64,000 bases of DNA from Gammaproteobacteria bacterium (GTDB taxonomy: Bacteria; Pseudomonadota; Gammaproteobacteria; Coxiellales; Coxiellaceae). The notes below the pieces were generated by a model. The model ran no database searches, was not told where the DNA came from, and worked only from the letters and a program-made list of their open reading frames with translations. The translations under genes and the position numbers were made by a program. Of the stretch, positions 16,967 through 29,939 are shown one piece after another. The stretch is from NCBI GenBank assembly GCA_030429175.1, contig JAUIDD010000007.1:30505-94504 (forward strand), in the 5' to 3' direction. Each line of letters begins with the position of its first letter. The stretch's first letter is position 1.

Positions 16967-19900
16967 ATGCAACTAAAAAGCGTCAAACTGGTTGGTTTTA
17001 AATCATTTGTTGATCCTACTACGATTCATATTCAAACAGGTATGAACGGTGTGGTTGGGCCAAATGGCTGTGGTAAGTCAAATATTATCGATGCGGTGCG
17101 CTGGGTAATTGGTGAGCGTTCTGCCAAGCAACTGCGTGGCCAATCGATGGCTGATGTTATCTTCAATGGTACTAGTGGACGTAAACCGGTTGGGCGGGCA
17201 TCTGTTGAGTTACTGTTCGATAACTCTGATGGCACCATCGTAGGTGAATATGCCGGCTTCTCTGAAATTGCAGTTAAGCGTGAAGTGTTTCGTGAAGGCC
17301 AATCGAATTATTATTTAAATGGCACAGCCTGTCGTCGTCAAGATATTGTTGATATTTTTTATGGTACTGGTTTGGGTTCGCGTAGTTATGCGATTATCGA
17401 GCAGGGTATGATTTCGCGTTTGATTGAGGCCAAGCCTGAAGATCTGCGTAATCATATAGAAGAAGCAGCTGGTATCGCCAAATACAAACAACGTCGTCGC
17501 GATACAGAAAATCGTATTAAGCGCACACATGAAAACCTAAGCCGCTTAATGGATATTCGTGAAGAATTAGAAAAACAATTGCGTCACTTAAAGCGTCAAG
17601 CAACGGCTGCTGAGCGCTATAAAGTATTGCGTGAAGAAGAGCGTCAGGTTAATGCGGAAATTAAAGCATTACATTGGCAAAAATTGCAAAAAGAACTTGA
17701 ACGCTTTCAAGAAAAAATCACGACACATCACACTGAACGTGAACGTATCAATGCACAATTACGTAACGCTGAAACTGAGATCGAAAAAAATAGGCTTGAA
17801 CACACTGATGCAACTGATCAGTATAATCAAGCACAAAAAGCCTTTTATTCGATGGGCTCACAGATTACCGAGCTTGAGCAAAAAATTAAATATACGCAAG
17901 ATCAATTACAACGTTGGCAATCAGATTTAGAGACAACTAGTAGCCGTTGGGAAGAACTGTCAGAAAGTGCAAATGATTACGAAACTCAGATCGAAGAAAT
18001 CACCAACGAAATTGAATCGTTACGCCCACGTGCGAATAATTTACTTGATACGTATCGTCAAGCGAAAGAAGTGTTACATGCAGCTGAACGTGAAATGCAA
18101 CTATGGAATGAGCGGTGGGAACTGCATCAAAATAGTTTTGCTGAAAGTCGTAAATTGCTTGAAGTCAATCATACTAAAGTGACACATTACCAACAACAGC
18201 AACAACAGTTAAAAGAGCGTATTGCTCGTTTGAAAGATAGTCGTAATGAAGAACAACAACAAACATTACAATCTGAGATTGAACCGCTATCCGATCAACT
18301 GAGCGAATATCAACAAGCGAAGCAACAGTCTCAATTGGTGCTTGATGATGTGCTGGAAAAATTACACGATAAAAAACGTCACAGTGAAGCACTGCAAAAA
18401 TTGATTCGTGATAAGCATGCCCAAGTGCAAACTAAAGAAGGTCGTAAAGCGTCACTTGAAGCATTACAAGAAGCGGCCTACGCGAGTAATGACGAGGCAG
18501 TCCAACAATGGTTACAAGTGCAAGGCTTAAGTGATTATCCGCGTTTGGGTAAAGATCTTCAGGTAACACAAGGTTGGGAAGTTGCCGTTGAAACCATATT
18601 AAAAGGCCTGTTTGATGCGGTATGCATCGATAATTTGGATGCGTTTATTGAAGGTTTTGCGCCACTTGAGTCAGGTGAACTGGTATTAGTTGAAAAGGCA
18701 CAGCAATCTGAACAGAGTTATCACGATTTAACGCCTTTATCGTCATTAGTAAAATCAGAGTGGCCAGTTGCCGAATGGTTAGGTAATGTTTTTGTTGCCG
18801 ATGACCTTAACGAAGCGAAACAACTGCGTCACCACTTACAAGTGCATCAATCGGTGGTGACACGTGATGGTGTGTGGCTTGGTAAACATTGGCTACGTGT
18901 AGCGAAAACGATTAACAACGATAATAGCGTACTGTTACGGGATCAAGAGTTAAAAGAGCTGATAGAAGCAGTATTGCAGCTTAAAAATGAATTGCTTGGC
19001 CTTGAATCAGACCATGAACAAACACAGCATGATTTAACTGTCCTAGAAGAGCGCCGCGAACAGCTGCATAAACAAATTCAAGCACAACAGCAGCAAATTA
19101 GCCAAGTGCAATCGCAGTTGGCTGAAAAGCAAGCGCGCCATGAATCATTAGTACAACGTGCGCAGGCAATCCGAGAAGAGCTGAACGAATGCTATCAGCG
19201 TGAGTCAAGCTTGTCACAACAGCTGAGTGAAGCTGAAACCATAGTGCAACAGCACTCATCTCAAGTACAGCAATTTGAATCACAACAACAAGTGTTAACT
19301 GTTGAAAAGCAGCAGCATATTACATGCGTAAATGAAAAGCGTGAACTCGCACAAGCAGCTAAGCAGGCAGCTGATGAATATGATATTCGCTTATCATCGA
19401 ATGAGAATCAATTAGCTATCTTGCAACAAACCTTATCGCGCGATCAACGTCAGTTAGTGCAGCTAACTGAGCGACGTGATGCACTGCAAGAAAACTTGAA
19501 TGAAGCTGACAATCCATTAGAGATGCTACGCGAACAGTTACAAACACAGTTAAATGAGCAATCTCGATGTGAACAAGCCTTACAACAAGCAGCTGAAGTG
19601 TTGGAAGGGTATAATCGTCAAACGCAAACACTTGAAAGAACCAAAGCTGAATGTCAGCAACAGCTCAACCAAATGCAATCTGTTGAACAACAATTACAAA
19701 TGGATCATCAAGCGGTTAAAGTGCGTCAAACAACGATTTGTGAGCAGTTACATGAAGCAGAGCTCGGTTTGGAAGTATTGCTTGAGCAGTTACCTGAGAA
19801 TGCACAATTACAAGAATGGGATGAGCGCTCTGAAAAATTAGCTTCTCGTATTACCCGTTTAGGCCCGATTAACTTAGCTGCGATCGAAGAGCATGATACT

Positions 19901-20473
19901 TTAGTTGAGCGTAAAGAATATATTGATAAGCAACATGCGGATCTTGAAGAAGCCTTGAACGTACTTGATAGTGCAATTCGTAAAATTGACAAAGAAACGC
20001 GTAGCAAATTTAAAGGCACGTTTGATAAAGTTAATGAAGGCTTTAGCAGTTTATTTCCGAAAGTGTTTGGTGGCGGACAAGCATCGCTTGAAATGGATAG
20101 TGAAGATTTCTTAACAGCAGGTGTGATTGTGAAAGCACAGCCCCCAGGTAAACGGAATGCAACGATTCATATGCTCTCAGGTGGTGAGAAAGCATTGACA
20201 GCGATTGCTTTGGTTTTTGGCTTATTTCACTTAAATCCAGCACCATTCTGTATTCTCGATGAGGTCGATGCACCACTGGATGACTTAAACGTCGGCCGTT
20301 ATTGTCGATTGATTTCAGAGATGGCCAGTCAAATTCAATTTATCGTGATTAGTCACAATAAAGTGACTATTGAACATTGTGATCGATTACTGGGGATTAC
20401 CATGCAGGAGCCAGGCGTATCGCGTCTTGTATCGGTAGATATTGAGGAGGCGGTTTCACTTGCTGAAGCCTAG
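16967..20473 (+). CDS. smc: Smc, chromosome partition/condensation ATPase
   Basis: 1168-residue SMC protein, the family length. The N-terminal head has Walker A GPNGCGKS (31-38). Two long Gln/Glu-rich coiled coils flank the hinge (about 500-650). The C-terminal head has the ABC signature LSGGEKALTA (about 1069) and Walker B FCILDEVDAPLDD (about 1093-1105). It forms dimers with ScpAB-type partners and organises the chromosome. Presence of smc rather than mukBEF suits a non-enteric gammaproteobacterium. It heads an smc-zipA-ligA run on the plus strand, with 15 bp to zipA. Confidence 0.97.
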   Translation: MQLKSVKLVGFKSFVDPTTIHIQTGMNGVVGPNGCGKSNIIDAVRWVIGERSAKQLRGQSMADVIFNGTSGRKPVGRASVELLFDNSDGTIVGEYAGFSEIAVKREVFREGQSNYYLNGTACRRQDIVDIFYGTGLGSRSYAIIEQGMISRLIEAKPEDLRNHIEEAAGIAKYKQRRRDTENRIKRTHENLSRLMDIREELEKQLRHLKRQATAAERYKVLREEERQVNAEIKALHWQKLQKELERFQEKITTHHTERERINAQLRNAETEIEKNRLEHTDATDQYNQAQKAFYSMGSQITELEQKIKYTQDQLQRWQSDLETTSSRWEELSESANDYETQIEEITNEIESLRPRANNLLDTYRQAKEVLHAAEREMQLWNERWELHQNSFAESRKLLEVNHTKVTHYQQQQQQLKERIARLKDSRNEEQQQTLQSEIEPLSDQLSEYQQAKQQSQLVLDDVLEKLHDKKRHSEALQKLIRDKHAQVQTKEGRKASLEALQEAAYASNDEAVQQWLQVQGLSDYPRLGKDLQVTQGWEVAVETILKGLFDAVCIDNLDAFIEGFAPLESGELVLVEKAQQSEQSYHDLTPLSSLVKSEWPVAEWLGNVFVADDLNEAKQLRHHLQVHQSVVTRDGVWLGKHWLRVAKTINNDNSVLLRDQELKELIEAVLQLKNELLGLESDHEQTQHDLTVLEERREQLHKQIQAQQQQISQVQSQLAEKQARHESLVQRAQAIREELNECYQRESSLSQQLSEAETIVQQHSSQVQQFESQQQVLTVEKQQHITCVNEKRELAQAAKQAADEYDIRLSSNENQLAILQQTLSRDQRQLVQLTERRDALQENLNEADNPLEMLREQLQTQLNEQSRCEQALQQAAEVLEGYNRQTQTLERTKAECQQQLNQMQSVEQQLQMDHQAVKVRQTTICEQLHEAELGLEVLLEQLPENAQLQEWDERSEKLASRITRLGPINLAAIEEHDTLVERKEYIDKQHADLEEALNVLDSAIRKIDKETRSKFKGTFDKVNEGFSSLFPKVFGGGQASLEMDSEDFLTAGVIVKAQPPGKRNATIHMLSGGEKALTAIALVFGLFHLNPAPFCILDEVDAPLDDLNVGRYCRLISEMASQIQFIVISHNKVTIEHCDRLLGITMQEPGVSRLVSVDIEEAVSLAEA

Positions 20474-20488
20474 TTTTAGGGAATAGTC

Positions 20489-23214
<2,726 letters not shown>

Positions 23215-23227
23215 CAAGGAGTCTGTT

Positions 23228-23653
23228 ATGCCTACTAATAAAGATCTCGTAAAGCTTTTCTGCGACCAATTATGGCATGATCATAATCTTGATGTGATCG
23301 ATCAAGTATTTCATGAAGATGCGATTATTCATAGCCCGTTTAACATCAAACAGGGTAGTATAACGATGCATCAAGCAGCTAAAAAGTGGCTTGAGAGTTT
23401 CCCGGATCTTGAAATTCAAATTCAGGATCTAATTGCTGAGGGCGATAAAGTGGTTGCACGTTGGACGGCGTATGGTACACATATGGGCAGTTTCTTTGAG
23501 ACCACACCAACCCACAAAGAAGTGACTTTTGCTGGAGTGACAACGTTTGAATTTAAAAATGATAAAGTTGCGGAGTATTGGGCATTGGTTGATATGAATG
23601 CCATACTTGCGCAGCTCGGTGATTTTTCACATATGTCAGAAGCATTACAGTAA
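23228..23653 (+). CDS. SnoaL-like / ester-cyclase family protein
   Basis: The frame is open from 23204 inside ligA, but ATG 23228 has a proper ribosome site (AAGGAG, 7 nt) and gives a typical 141-residue NTF2-fold protein. Family features are DLVKLFCDQLWHDHNLDVID, HEDAIIHSP, WLESFPDLEIQI and KVVARWTAYGTHMG. Members range from polyketide cyclases to proteins of unknown role, so the reaction is unknown here. It follows ligA by 13 bp and may be co-transcribed with it. Confidence 0.75.
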   Translation: MPTNKDLVKLFCDQLWHDHNLDVIDQVFHEDAIIHSPFNIKQGSITMHQAAKKWLESFPDLEIQIQDLIAEGDKVVARWTAYGTHMGSFFETTPTHKEVTFAGVTTFEFKNDKVAEYWALVDMNAILAQLGDFSHMSEALQ

Positions 23654-23754
23654 AACAGAATATCATAGGCATATGAGCTGTTGTAAATAACAATAGTTGA
23701 CTTTTATCCTGTGTGGGAATGTTCCTACTTCATTTCGATAGGTTATGGAAGACA

Positions 23755-25467
23755 ATGAGAAAATTTACCTCACTTACTTTAAAGCTAACTCGATTTTCAA
23801 CCAGTATTATTCTATTAACTAGCGTTTTTGTAGCATTAATTGTGTATTTTTCCACAAGTTTATTTTTTACTGATGCAGCTACTGATAACATAAAAAATGA
23901 AGCAAAATTAATCTCTAATGATATCGAAAACTCTTTAATTAAAATAAGTAATGATATTAATATTTTGCTAAAAACACCACCTATTCAAGGCATCATTAGG
24001 GCTGATGAAAATAATGGAGTTGATAAAGTTGACCAGTCAACACTTAATATATGGAAAGATAGACTATCAGTAATATTTAAGTCAATATTAGAGGAAAATA
24101 GATATTATACGCAAATTCGATATATTGGGGTCAAAAATAGCGGTATGGAAATTCTAAGATTAAATCAAAACAACCAAGGTATCAGAAGGGTGCCAGATAC
24201 ATCTTTACAAAATAAATCTAAAAGTAAATACTATAAGGAAAGTATCAGGCTATCGCAGGGAAGTATATTGTTTTCAAAAATAAATTTCAATATCGAAAAA
24301 AACAAAGTAACATACCCTCTTGTGCCCACGCTGCGTGTACTAACGCCTATTTATAATCATAAAAACGATGATATTTTTGGAATACTGGCTATTAATGTTA
24401 ATATTTTGAGATATTTAAGAAATATTCTCTTAAGATCTGCGCTACATGATGATGTCATACTATATGATCAGCACAATGATTTTTTTATATTTAATCGTGA
24501 AAATAAATCTTTAAAATTTATTACCAGTGACGAGAAAATTGAAGCGCCAATATTTGGAAGCACATCCATAAAGTCAACGAACCAAATTATTCCTTATCTA
24601 AAAAGCAATAAAAACAAAGTTACAATCTTTCAATCTATTTATGCCGATAAAAATAAAGATCAAAAGGTATTTACGCTTGCTATAATAGTTCCTAGAGATA
24701 ATTTGGCTGTGAAAGATTCATCTTTGTTAACATCTTTGCTATTTTGGATATTCGGCGTTTGTATACTTTCTTCATTGATCATATATGCTTACACAAAAAA
24801 AATGATGTTGCCATTAAAAGAAATGGCACAAAAAATTCAGGAATCAGAGCGAATCTCTGATAAAGATTTGTATTTGCCGACACAGTTAGATGATGAAGTT
24901 GGCTTGTTAGCGAGAGCATTTGAAAAGAAAACAAAACTTTTAAGTAAGCTTGCATTATTCGATAGTTTAACTGGGTTACCAAATAGAAAAAACTTTATTG
25001 ATAAATTAGATGATTTAATTCAATATGCTAAAAACAACAAACAGTTACTTTGCATTATTTACTTTGATTTAAATAGATTTAAAGAAGTCAATGACATTTA
25101 TGGTCATGATTATGGCGATGAATTACTTATAAAGTTTTCCAAAAAATTAAGAGAAATCACCAATGAAAAGGATGTTTGCTCACGTTTAGGAGGAGATGAG
25201 TTTTCAGTAATAATTGCAAATATTAAATCAGAAAATGACATTCTAACTTTGATTAAAAAATATGAAGATAATTTAAATACCACATATGCGATTAAAGGAA
25301 TAACCTTAAATATTACTATATCTGGAGGGGCTTCAATTTATCCAGAGCATAGTACCCAACTTGATGAGCTGATTAAATATGCTGATGAAGCGATGTATTC
25401 CTCTAAAAAAGAAGGGAAAGGAAATATACATACATTTAATTCTAGCACGAGAAATATGCAAAAATGA
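23755..25467 (+). CDS. Membrane sensor diguanylate cyclase (Cache-like, HAMP, GGDEF)
   Basis: About 570 residues from ATG 23755 (MRKFTSLTLK); GTG 23713 and ATG 23719 are other in-frame starts. An N-terminal membrane segment (about 12-33) is followed by a Cache-like extracytoplasmic sensor (about 45-310), a second membrane segment (about 325-345), a HAMP-like linker and a GGDEF domain with an intact RLGGDEF active site (about 477-483). The upstream inhibitory-site motif RxxD reads NEKD, so product inhibition through the canonical I-site is probably lost. It makes c-di-GMP in response to an external ligand (inferred). It overlaps the next gene by ATGA. GC is clearly lower than in the smc-ligA block. 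Confidence 0.85.
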   Translation: MRKFTSLTLKLTRFSTSIILLTSVFVALIVYFSTSLFFTDAATDNIKNEAKLISNDIENSLIKISNDINILLKTPPIQGIIRADENNGVDKVDQSTLNIWKDRLSVIFKSILEENRYYTQIRYIGVKNSGMEILRLNQNNQGIRRVPDTSLQNKSKSKYYKESIRLSQGSILFSKINFNIEKNKVTYPLVPTLRVLTPIYNHKNDDIFGILAINVNILRYLRNILLRSALHDDVILYDQHNDFFIFNRENKSLKFITSDEKIEAPIFGSTSIKSTNQIIPYLKSNKNKVTIFQSIYADKNKDQKVFTLAIIVPRDNLAVKDSSLLTSLLFWIFGVCILSSLIIYAYTKKMMLPLKEMAQKIQESERISDKDLYLPTQLDDEVGLLARAFEKKTKLLSKLALFDSLTGLPNRKNFIDKLDDLIQYAKNNKQLLCIIYFDLNRFKEVNDIYGHDYGDELLIKFSKKLREITNEKDVCSRLGGDEFSVIIANIKSENDILTLIKKYEDNLNTTYAIKGITLNITISGGASIYPEHSTQLDELIKYADEAMYSSKKEGKGNIHTFNSSTRNMQK

Positions 25468-27701
25468 GAAAATATAAACTACTTTACGTTGAAAGTAATA
25501 AAATTATTTGTGAAAAAGTGCGTGCATTTTTAAACGAGCATGAAATATCAAATGATATTGATACTGTGTTTAATATAACCGATTTTTTGACTAAAATAAA
25601 AAATGAGTCGTATGATATCATTTTGTTGTCAAAAAAAATATTCGATATAAATTATATTGAGTTAAATAAATTAATAGAAAAATTAAAAATAAAAACCCCA
25701 TTAATTTTACTATTAGAAAATTCAAATTCGATAAATCATCAAGATTTGGTTTCACCAATAATATTCGATTATGTGGAAATATCCAATCTGAATAGGCTTA
25801 TATTTTCTTTTTATAAGGCAGACGAAGTATATCAGTTGAAAGAAAAATTATATAATCTAAAAAAAGAAAGTAGATCTAATTTAACCGAAGCGTCACTATT
25901 ATATGAAATAATAATTTCAATTTTACAGACAGATAACCTCGAAGAAGCATTGTCCAAATATATTAGCACAATCTGCCCAATTATTGGATGGGATGTTGGT
26001 CATGTTTTTTTTCCTGATAAAAATAAAATGAAATTTATATCATCAAAAATATGGTATCTTAGTGATAGCGGTGAATTTGATGAATTTAAATCTATTACAG
26101 AAAATATTGATTTTAATATTACTAGTGGGCTTGCAGGTGAAGCCTGGTCTAAAGAAAAAATAATATGGATTGATGACATAACAAAAAAAAATAACTTTAT
26201 TCGTTCAAAACTTTGCGATGATTTGAAGTTAAAAAGTGCTATTGCAATTCCAGTTATTGTTAATAATGAAATAATTGCAGTTGTTGAGTTTTTTTCAAGA
26301 GAAGTTGAAAATGATAAAGAAAGGTTTTTAAAGATTTTTAACCTGTTAGGGGAACAGCTTAGTTATTTTTTAGAAAAAAAGGAAGCGCTGAATCACATTT
26401 ATGACTTAACAAATTTTGACACATTAACCCAATTACCTAATCGAAATCATTTTAATAAAAAAATAAAATCATTACTAAAAAAGCATAATGACAATAAGCA
26501 AAATTTGGCACTTTTAGTTATTGATATTGATGACTTTAATAAAATTAATGATTCATTGGGCCATGATTTTGGTGACTTTTTACTAAAAAAAATCACAGAA
26601 CAGATAACAAACTATCATGACTTTGATTATATAGCTAGAATTGGCGGTGATGAAATTGCGATTATACAAGAAAACATAACTTCTCTATATGAGCCTGCAA
26701 GCATCGCCAGTAAAATTATAGCTCTGTTTAAAAATCCAATTTATATTAAAGGTAGAGAAGTACATTTTTCTGTAAGTATTGGTATCGCAGTAAATAAATT
26801 CTATAATACAAATTCAAATGTTTTATTAAAGAATGCTGATGCTGCTTTATTCAATGTAAAAGCATCAGAGAAGGGTAATTATATATTTTTCACTGAGAGA
26901 CTTGATTCTACAAATAATAGACGAATATTAATAGAAAATCATTTAAGGCATGCAATAGAGAAAAATGAACTGTTTTTGGTATATCACCCAATAATAAATT
27001 TAAAAACAAAAAAAATTTCTGGTGTGGAAGTTTTGTTACGTTGGGAGAATTCTACGCTTGGAGCAATATCGCCTTTAGAGTTTATTACAGTTGCGGAATC
27101 AACTGGTGTTATTACCAAAATTGGCGAATGGGTGATAAAACAAGCACTCGTAGATTATGGTACGGTTATAGATGAATTTAAGTTATCAGATTTCTTTTTA
27201 AACATCAATTGCTCTGTTGTGCAATTTAAAGATAAAAACTTTTTAAAATTTATTACTGATACATTTAAAAATAACAATTTTAATCATAATATATTTCTTG
27301 AAATTACAGAAACCAAGTTAATGGAAAACATTGATGATCTTATTAAAATACTTAATAAAATTAAAAAATATGGATTAAAATTAGCAATTGATGATTTTGG
27401 CACCGGCTATTCCTCATTAAGTTACCTAAAAAGACTTCCTTTAAGTGTATTGAAAATAGATAAATCATTTGTAGACTTTATTCCAGACAATAAGAGTGAT
27501 TCGGCTATTGTAGATGCTATTATTAAGTTGGGTGGTATTCTAGGAGTTGATATCATAGCTGAAGGTGTCGAAAACATAGAACAAGAGAAGTTTCTCTCCG
27601 ATCTATCATGTCAGTATGTACAAGGGTATTTACATAGCAAACCGTTGACTGTAGGTGAACTTAAATCTTTTTTATTAAAAAATCGAGTGAGATTAAAATA
27701 A
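25464..27701 (+). CDS. REC-like/GAF/GGDEF/EAL protein, probable c-di-GMP phosphodiesterase
   Basis: 745 residues, soluble. Domains: a degenerate receiver (1-120), a GAF domain (about 145-300, TSGLAGEAWS and AIAIPVIVNNEIIAVVEFF), GGDEF (about 310-475, with RIGGDEI at the active site) and EAL (about 490-740). The receiver lacks the phospho-accepting Asp: YDIILLSKK has Ser in its place. EAL residues are largely present (GVEVLLRW, DDFGTGYSS, AEGVEN, QGYLHSKPL), so hydrolysis is likely. The GGDEF part may be regulatory. Its start overlaps the stop of the preceding cyclase by 4 bp, so the pair should be made together and act on the same signal pool. Confidence 0.85.
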   Translation: MRKYKLLYVESNKIICEKVRAFLNEHEISNDIDTVFNITDFLTKIKNESYDIILLSKKIFDINYIELNKLIEKLKIKTPLILLLENSNSINHQDLVSPIIFDYVEISNLNRLIFSFYKADEVYQLKEKLYNLKKESRSNLTEASLLYEIIISILQTDNLEEALSKYISTICPIIGWDVGHVFFPDKNKMKFISSKIWYLSDSGEFDEFKSITENIDFNITSGLAGEAWSKEKIIWIDDITKKNNFIRSKLCDDLKLKSAIAIPVIVNNEIIAVVEFFSREVENDKERFLKIFNLLGEQLSYFLEKKEALNHIYDLTNFDTLTQLPNRNHFNKKIKSLLKKHNDNKQNLALLVIDIDDFNKINDSLGHDFGDFLLKKITEQITNYHDFDYIARIGGDEIAIIQENITSLYEPASIASKIIALFKNPIYIKGREVHFSVSIGIAVNKFYNTNSNVLLKNADAALFNVKASEKGNYIFFTERLDSTNNRRILIENHLRHAIEKNELFLVYHPIINLKTKKISGVEVLLRWENSTLGAISPLEFITVAESTGVITKIGEWVIKQALVDYGTVIDEFKLSDFFLNINCSVVQFKDKNFLKFITDTFKNNNFNHNIFLEITETKLMENIDDLIKILNKIKKYGLKLAIDDFGTGYSSLSYLKRLPLSVLKIDKSFVDFIPDNKSDSAIVDAIIKLGGILGVDIIAEGVENIEQEKFLSDLSCQYVQGYLHSKPLTVGELKSFLLKNRVRLK

Positions 27702-27780
27702 TTTATGTAAAAAAACTAAAGTGACACCTATTCTGACACAGGAGTACATTTCTATTTCGGTCTAGACAATCGATCCGCAA

Positions 27781-27802
27781 TATCTTAGTATGCCCTAAGA
27801 TA
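27781..27802. repeat. Short inverted repeat upstream of the HAD gene
   Basis: TATCTTA and TAAGATA flank an 8-base spacer, ending 24 bp before the ATG of the HAD protein. It could be an operator or a leader hairpin. Confidence 0.4.
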
Positions 27803-27826
27803 CATAAATTGGATTGGAGATTATAA

Positions 27827-28975
27827 ATGTCAATTCTGTACGCTTTTGATTTCGATAAAACACTTACGAAAGAGCATACATTCATGAATAGGTGTCTTGA
27901 GCAAACAGGCCAATTTGTCGACAAAAGTAGTCCACAAGGTTTCTTTGGGAAAGTTAAAACAAAAAGAATAATTGATGATGCCGCTTTTTCGCATTCAATA
28001 TCAAATTCAGAAGTTGAAAGTAACTTAAATAATCCAGATCTTGTAGCACAGCAAATGGTTAGTATTGATCAGCAAGGTGATGAGATTCTTATAGTAACAA
28101 AGCATGACAATATTGATTGGATTCAACGTAATTTACGGCTTATTCTTGAAAGAGAGCCTTATGCAAAAGAACAGAACCTCCTCAAAAAAATAAAAATTTA
28201 TGCTTTACAAAATCCTAAATATCTCGATTTTGGCGGCAGTAAATTTTTAGCTATACAAAATCATGTAACAATTTGTCAACAAGCAGGCATCAATATTACT
28301 CATGCCCTACTTATCGATGATGACATTCGCGAAGGCGAAAAACTTAAAGCGCGATTGGAAGCGGCATCGGCAATGGATTATCCATTAACAGATATTAGCT
28401 TTTTCCATTTAGAAAATAGTGAATTTGTGCTCTTAAAGCAACTTCCTCCTTGTCGCACATACAGTATTCAAGCTATTGCAGAAATGACTAGCATTACCTT
28501 TGATTATCTTAAAGTTTGCAGAGATGAAAACGTGCGGACTGCTTTTCATAAAAAAGGTCTACTTGGTAAAAGTGATTATCGGGATACTATCCAAGATATG
28601 TTGATGGCTAGTGAATTCGGTAAAGATCATGTATCACCAGTTGACTATGTGACTCGTTTTGCAAAATTATTACTAGAAAGTAATGTGACAAAGTTAATTG
28701 AAGCTAAGCTTTTAAGCGCTGAACCAAACGATATTGGTATTGGCAATAAAGAAGGTTATGAATATACCGTGCGTGGGATATATGAAAAACATGGCTATGA
28801 ATTCGTTGTTAAACTCGCTGAATTTCTGACAACACCATCAGTCTTCGACAATATTCAACATTATCAAATTGAACTAGAGGATGTCTTAAAAGCTTATTTT
28901 AACGCGGGCCAAGAAAGTGTGAATGAATTCATTCAGCAGCATAGTAGTGGTAGTAGTATTAATCCTGTATTTTAG
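27827..28975 (+). CDS. HAD-superfamily protein with unknown C-terminal domain
   Basis: 382 residues with a proper ribosome site (TTGGAG, 7 nt). The HAD motif I is FDFDKTLT (D8, D10), motif II is probably IVTKHD and motif IV is LLIDDDIREGE (about 163-173). All catalytic aspartates are present, so phosphatase or phosphotransferase activity is likely. The C-terminal half (about 200-382) is helical and unrecognised. No signal peptide. HAD domains fused to lineage-specific halves occur among effectors of Legionella relatives, but that role is only inference. It is flanked by an upstream inverted repeat and a downstream terminator, so it is a single-gene unit. Confidence 0.65.
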   Translation: MSILYAFDFDKTLTKEHTFMNRCLEQTGQFVDKSSPQGFFGKVKTKRIIDDAAFSHSISNSEVESNLNNPDLVAQQMVSIDQQGDEILIVTKHDNIDWIQRNLRLILEREPYAKEQNLLKKIKIYALQNPKYLDFGGSKFLAIQNHVTICQQAGINITHALLIDDDIREGEKLKARLEAASAMDYPLTDISFFHLENSEFVLLKQLPPCRTYSIQAIAEMTSITFDYLKVCRDENVRTAFHKKGLLGKSDYRDTIQDMLMASEFGKDHVSPVDYVTRFAKLLLESNVTKLIEAKLLSAEPNDIGIGNKEGYEYTVRGIYEKHGYEFVVKLAEFLTTPSVFDNIQHYQIELEDVLKAYFNAGQESVNEFIQQHSSGSSINPVF

Positions 28976-28984
28976 CTGATTATT

Positions 28985-29006
28985 GAGAATTTCAATTCTC
29001 TTTTAT
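28985..29006 (+). terminator. Intrinsic terminator of the HAD gene
   Basis: GAGAATT and AATTCTC form a perfect stem around TC (in practice a 5-bp stem with a small loop), followed by TTTTAT. Confidence 0.65.
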
Positions 29007-29018
29007 AGGGTTCTACTG

Positions 29019-29939
29019 TTATGGGCAGCGAATATTGTTATTCACATAAAAAGCTTCTAAAGATTTTTTCAGCAGGGTAATGGGGTCTCGGGTTAAAGCA
29101 TAACGACCACGTAGTGCATTTAAGAAGTATGGCGATAAAAGGGAAGCATTGTTTTGGCGTTTTGCCCATTTCCAAGCACGTCCAGTGAGACGTTTTAAGA
29201 TGAGTTTTTTATAGCGATCATCAAGACTAGGGTTGTCTTTTAAAAAATAATATTGCGTCGCACTTAGATCGTGAATCATTTGCACATGATTATCCATAAT
29301 GCGTCCATGAGCATCATGTGGCGCGTGGCAGATTACGGCATTAAATAAAGCGATGGCATATTTTTTTGCGAGTCGTAGCGGCAGTGACCAATCTTGGACA
29401 AAAACGCGTTCATCGCAGCCGCCGACATCTCTAAAGGCATCTGTGCGTACCATAACATGGCTGCTGCCTGCAGTGCCTTCTTTGAGAACAGTGTAAAGTG
29501 TGTCAGGCATTAGCCTAAATGAGGGTGGTGGGTTAGCCATAAAGTGTATGCCTTTGCTGTAGTCGATACGTTCTATGCCAGGCTGTAGTGCATAAACTAT
29601 GCCTGCATTTGATTGCTGAGCTACGGAAAGTAATTGGTTTGAGGCATCGGGTGAGAGTACATCATCTGCATCAACCATCTTAAGGTAGGGATATTGTGCT
29701 TGAGCTACCGCATTGTTAGTGGCAATGCTAGGTCCTTGGTTTTGTTGGGTAATGATTTTTGTATGGGGCCAGTCAGCAGTTAGTGTGCGAATCAGTTCGA
29801 GTGAGTGATCAGTTGAGCCATCATCAATAAAAATAAATTCACGATCAAAATCGCCTTGTTGGTTCTTAAGGCTTTTGAGCATGTAGGGGATAAACGCAGC
29901 TTTGTTGTAGACTGTTATAATGTAAGATATGCCGTTCAT
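29019..29939 (-). CDS. Family 2 glycosyltransferase
   Basis: 306 residues with a GT-A fold. The nucleotide-binding start is ISYIITVYNKAAFIPYMLKS, followed by EFIFIDDGSTDHS and the metal-binding KMVDADD. A third conserved region reads VRTDAFRDVGGCDERVFVQDWS. No membrane segment is evident. It should add a sugar to a surface glycan, acceptor unknown. Its start overlaps the stop of the membrane-protein gene upstream by 4 bp, and both trail the min operon. Confidence 0.85.
   Translation of the reverse strand: MNGISYIITVYNKAAFIPYMLKSLKNQQGDFDREFIFIDDGSTDHSLELIRTLTADWPHTKIITQQNQGPSIATNNAVAQAQYPYLKMVDADDVLSPDASNQLLSVAQQSNAGIVYALQPGIERIDYSKGIHFMANPPPSFRLMPDTLYTVLKEGTAGSSHVMVRTDAFRDVGGCDERVFVQDWSLPLRLAKKYAIALFNAVICHAPHDAHGRIMDNHVQMIHDLSATQYYFLKDNPSLDDRYKKLILKRLTGRAWKWAKRQNNASLLSPYFLNALRGRYALTRDPITLLKKSLEAFYVNNNIRCP

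Noticed and set aside
17315..20276. Many antisense and shifted open frames within smc
   Set aside because: They are shadows of the Gln/Glu-rich coiled coil, with no ribosome sites and improbable composition.
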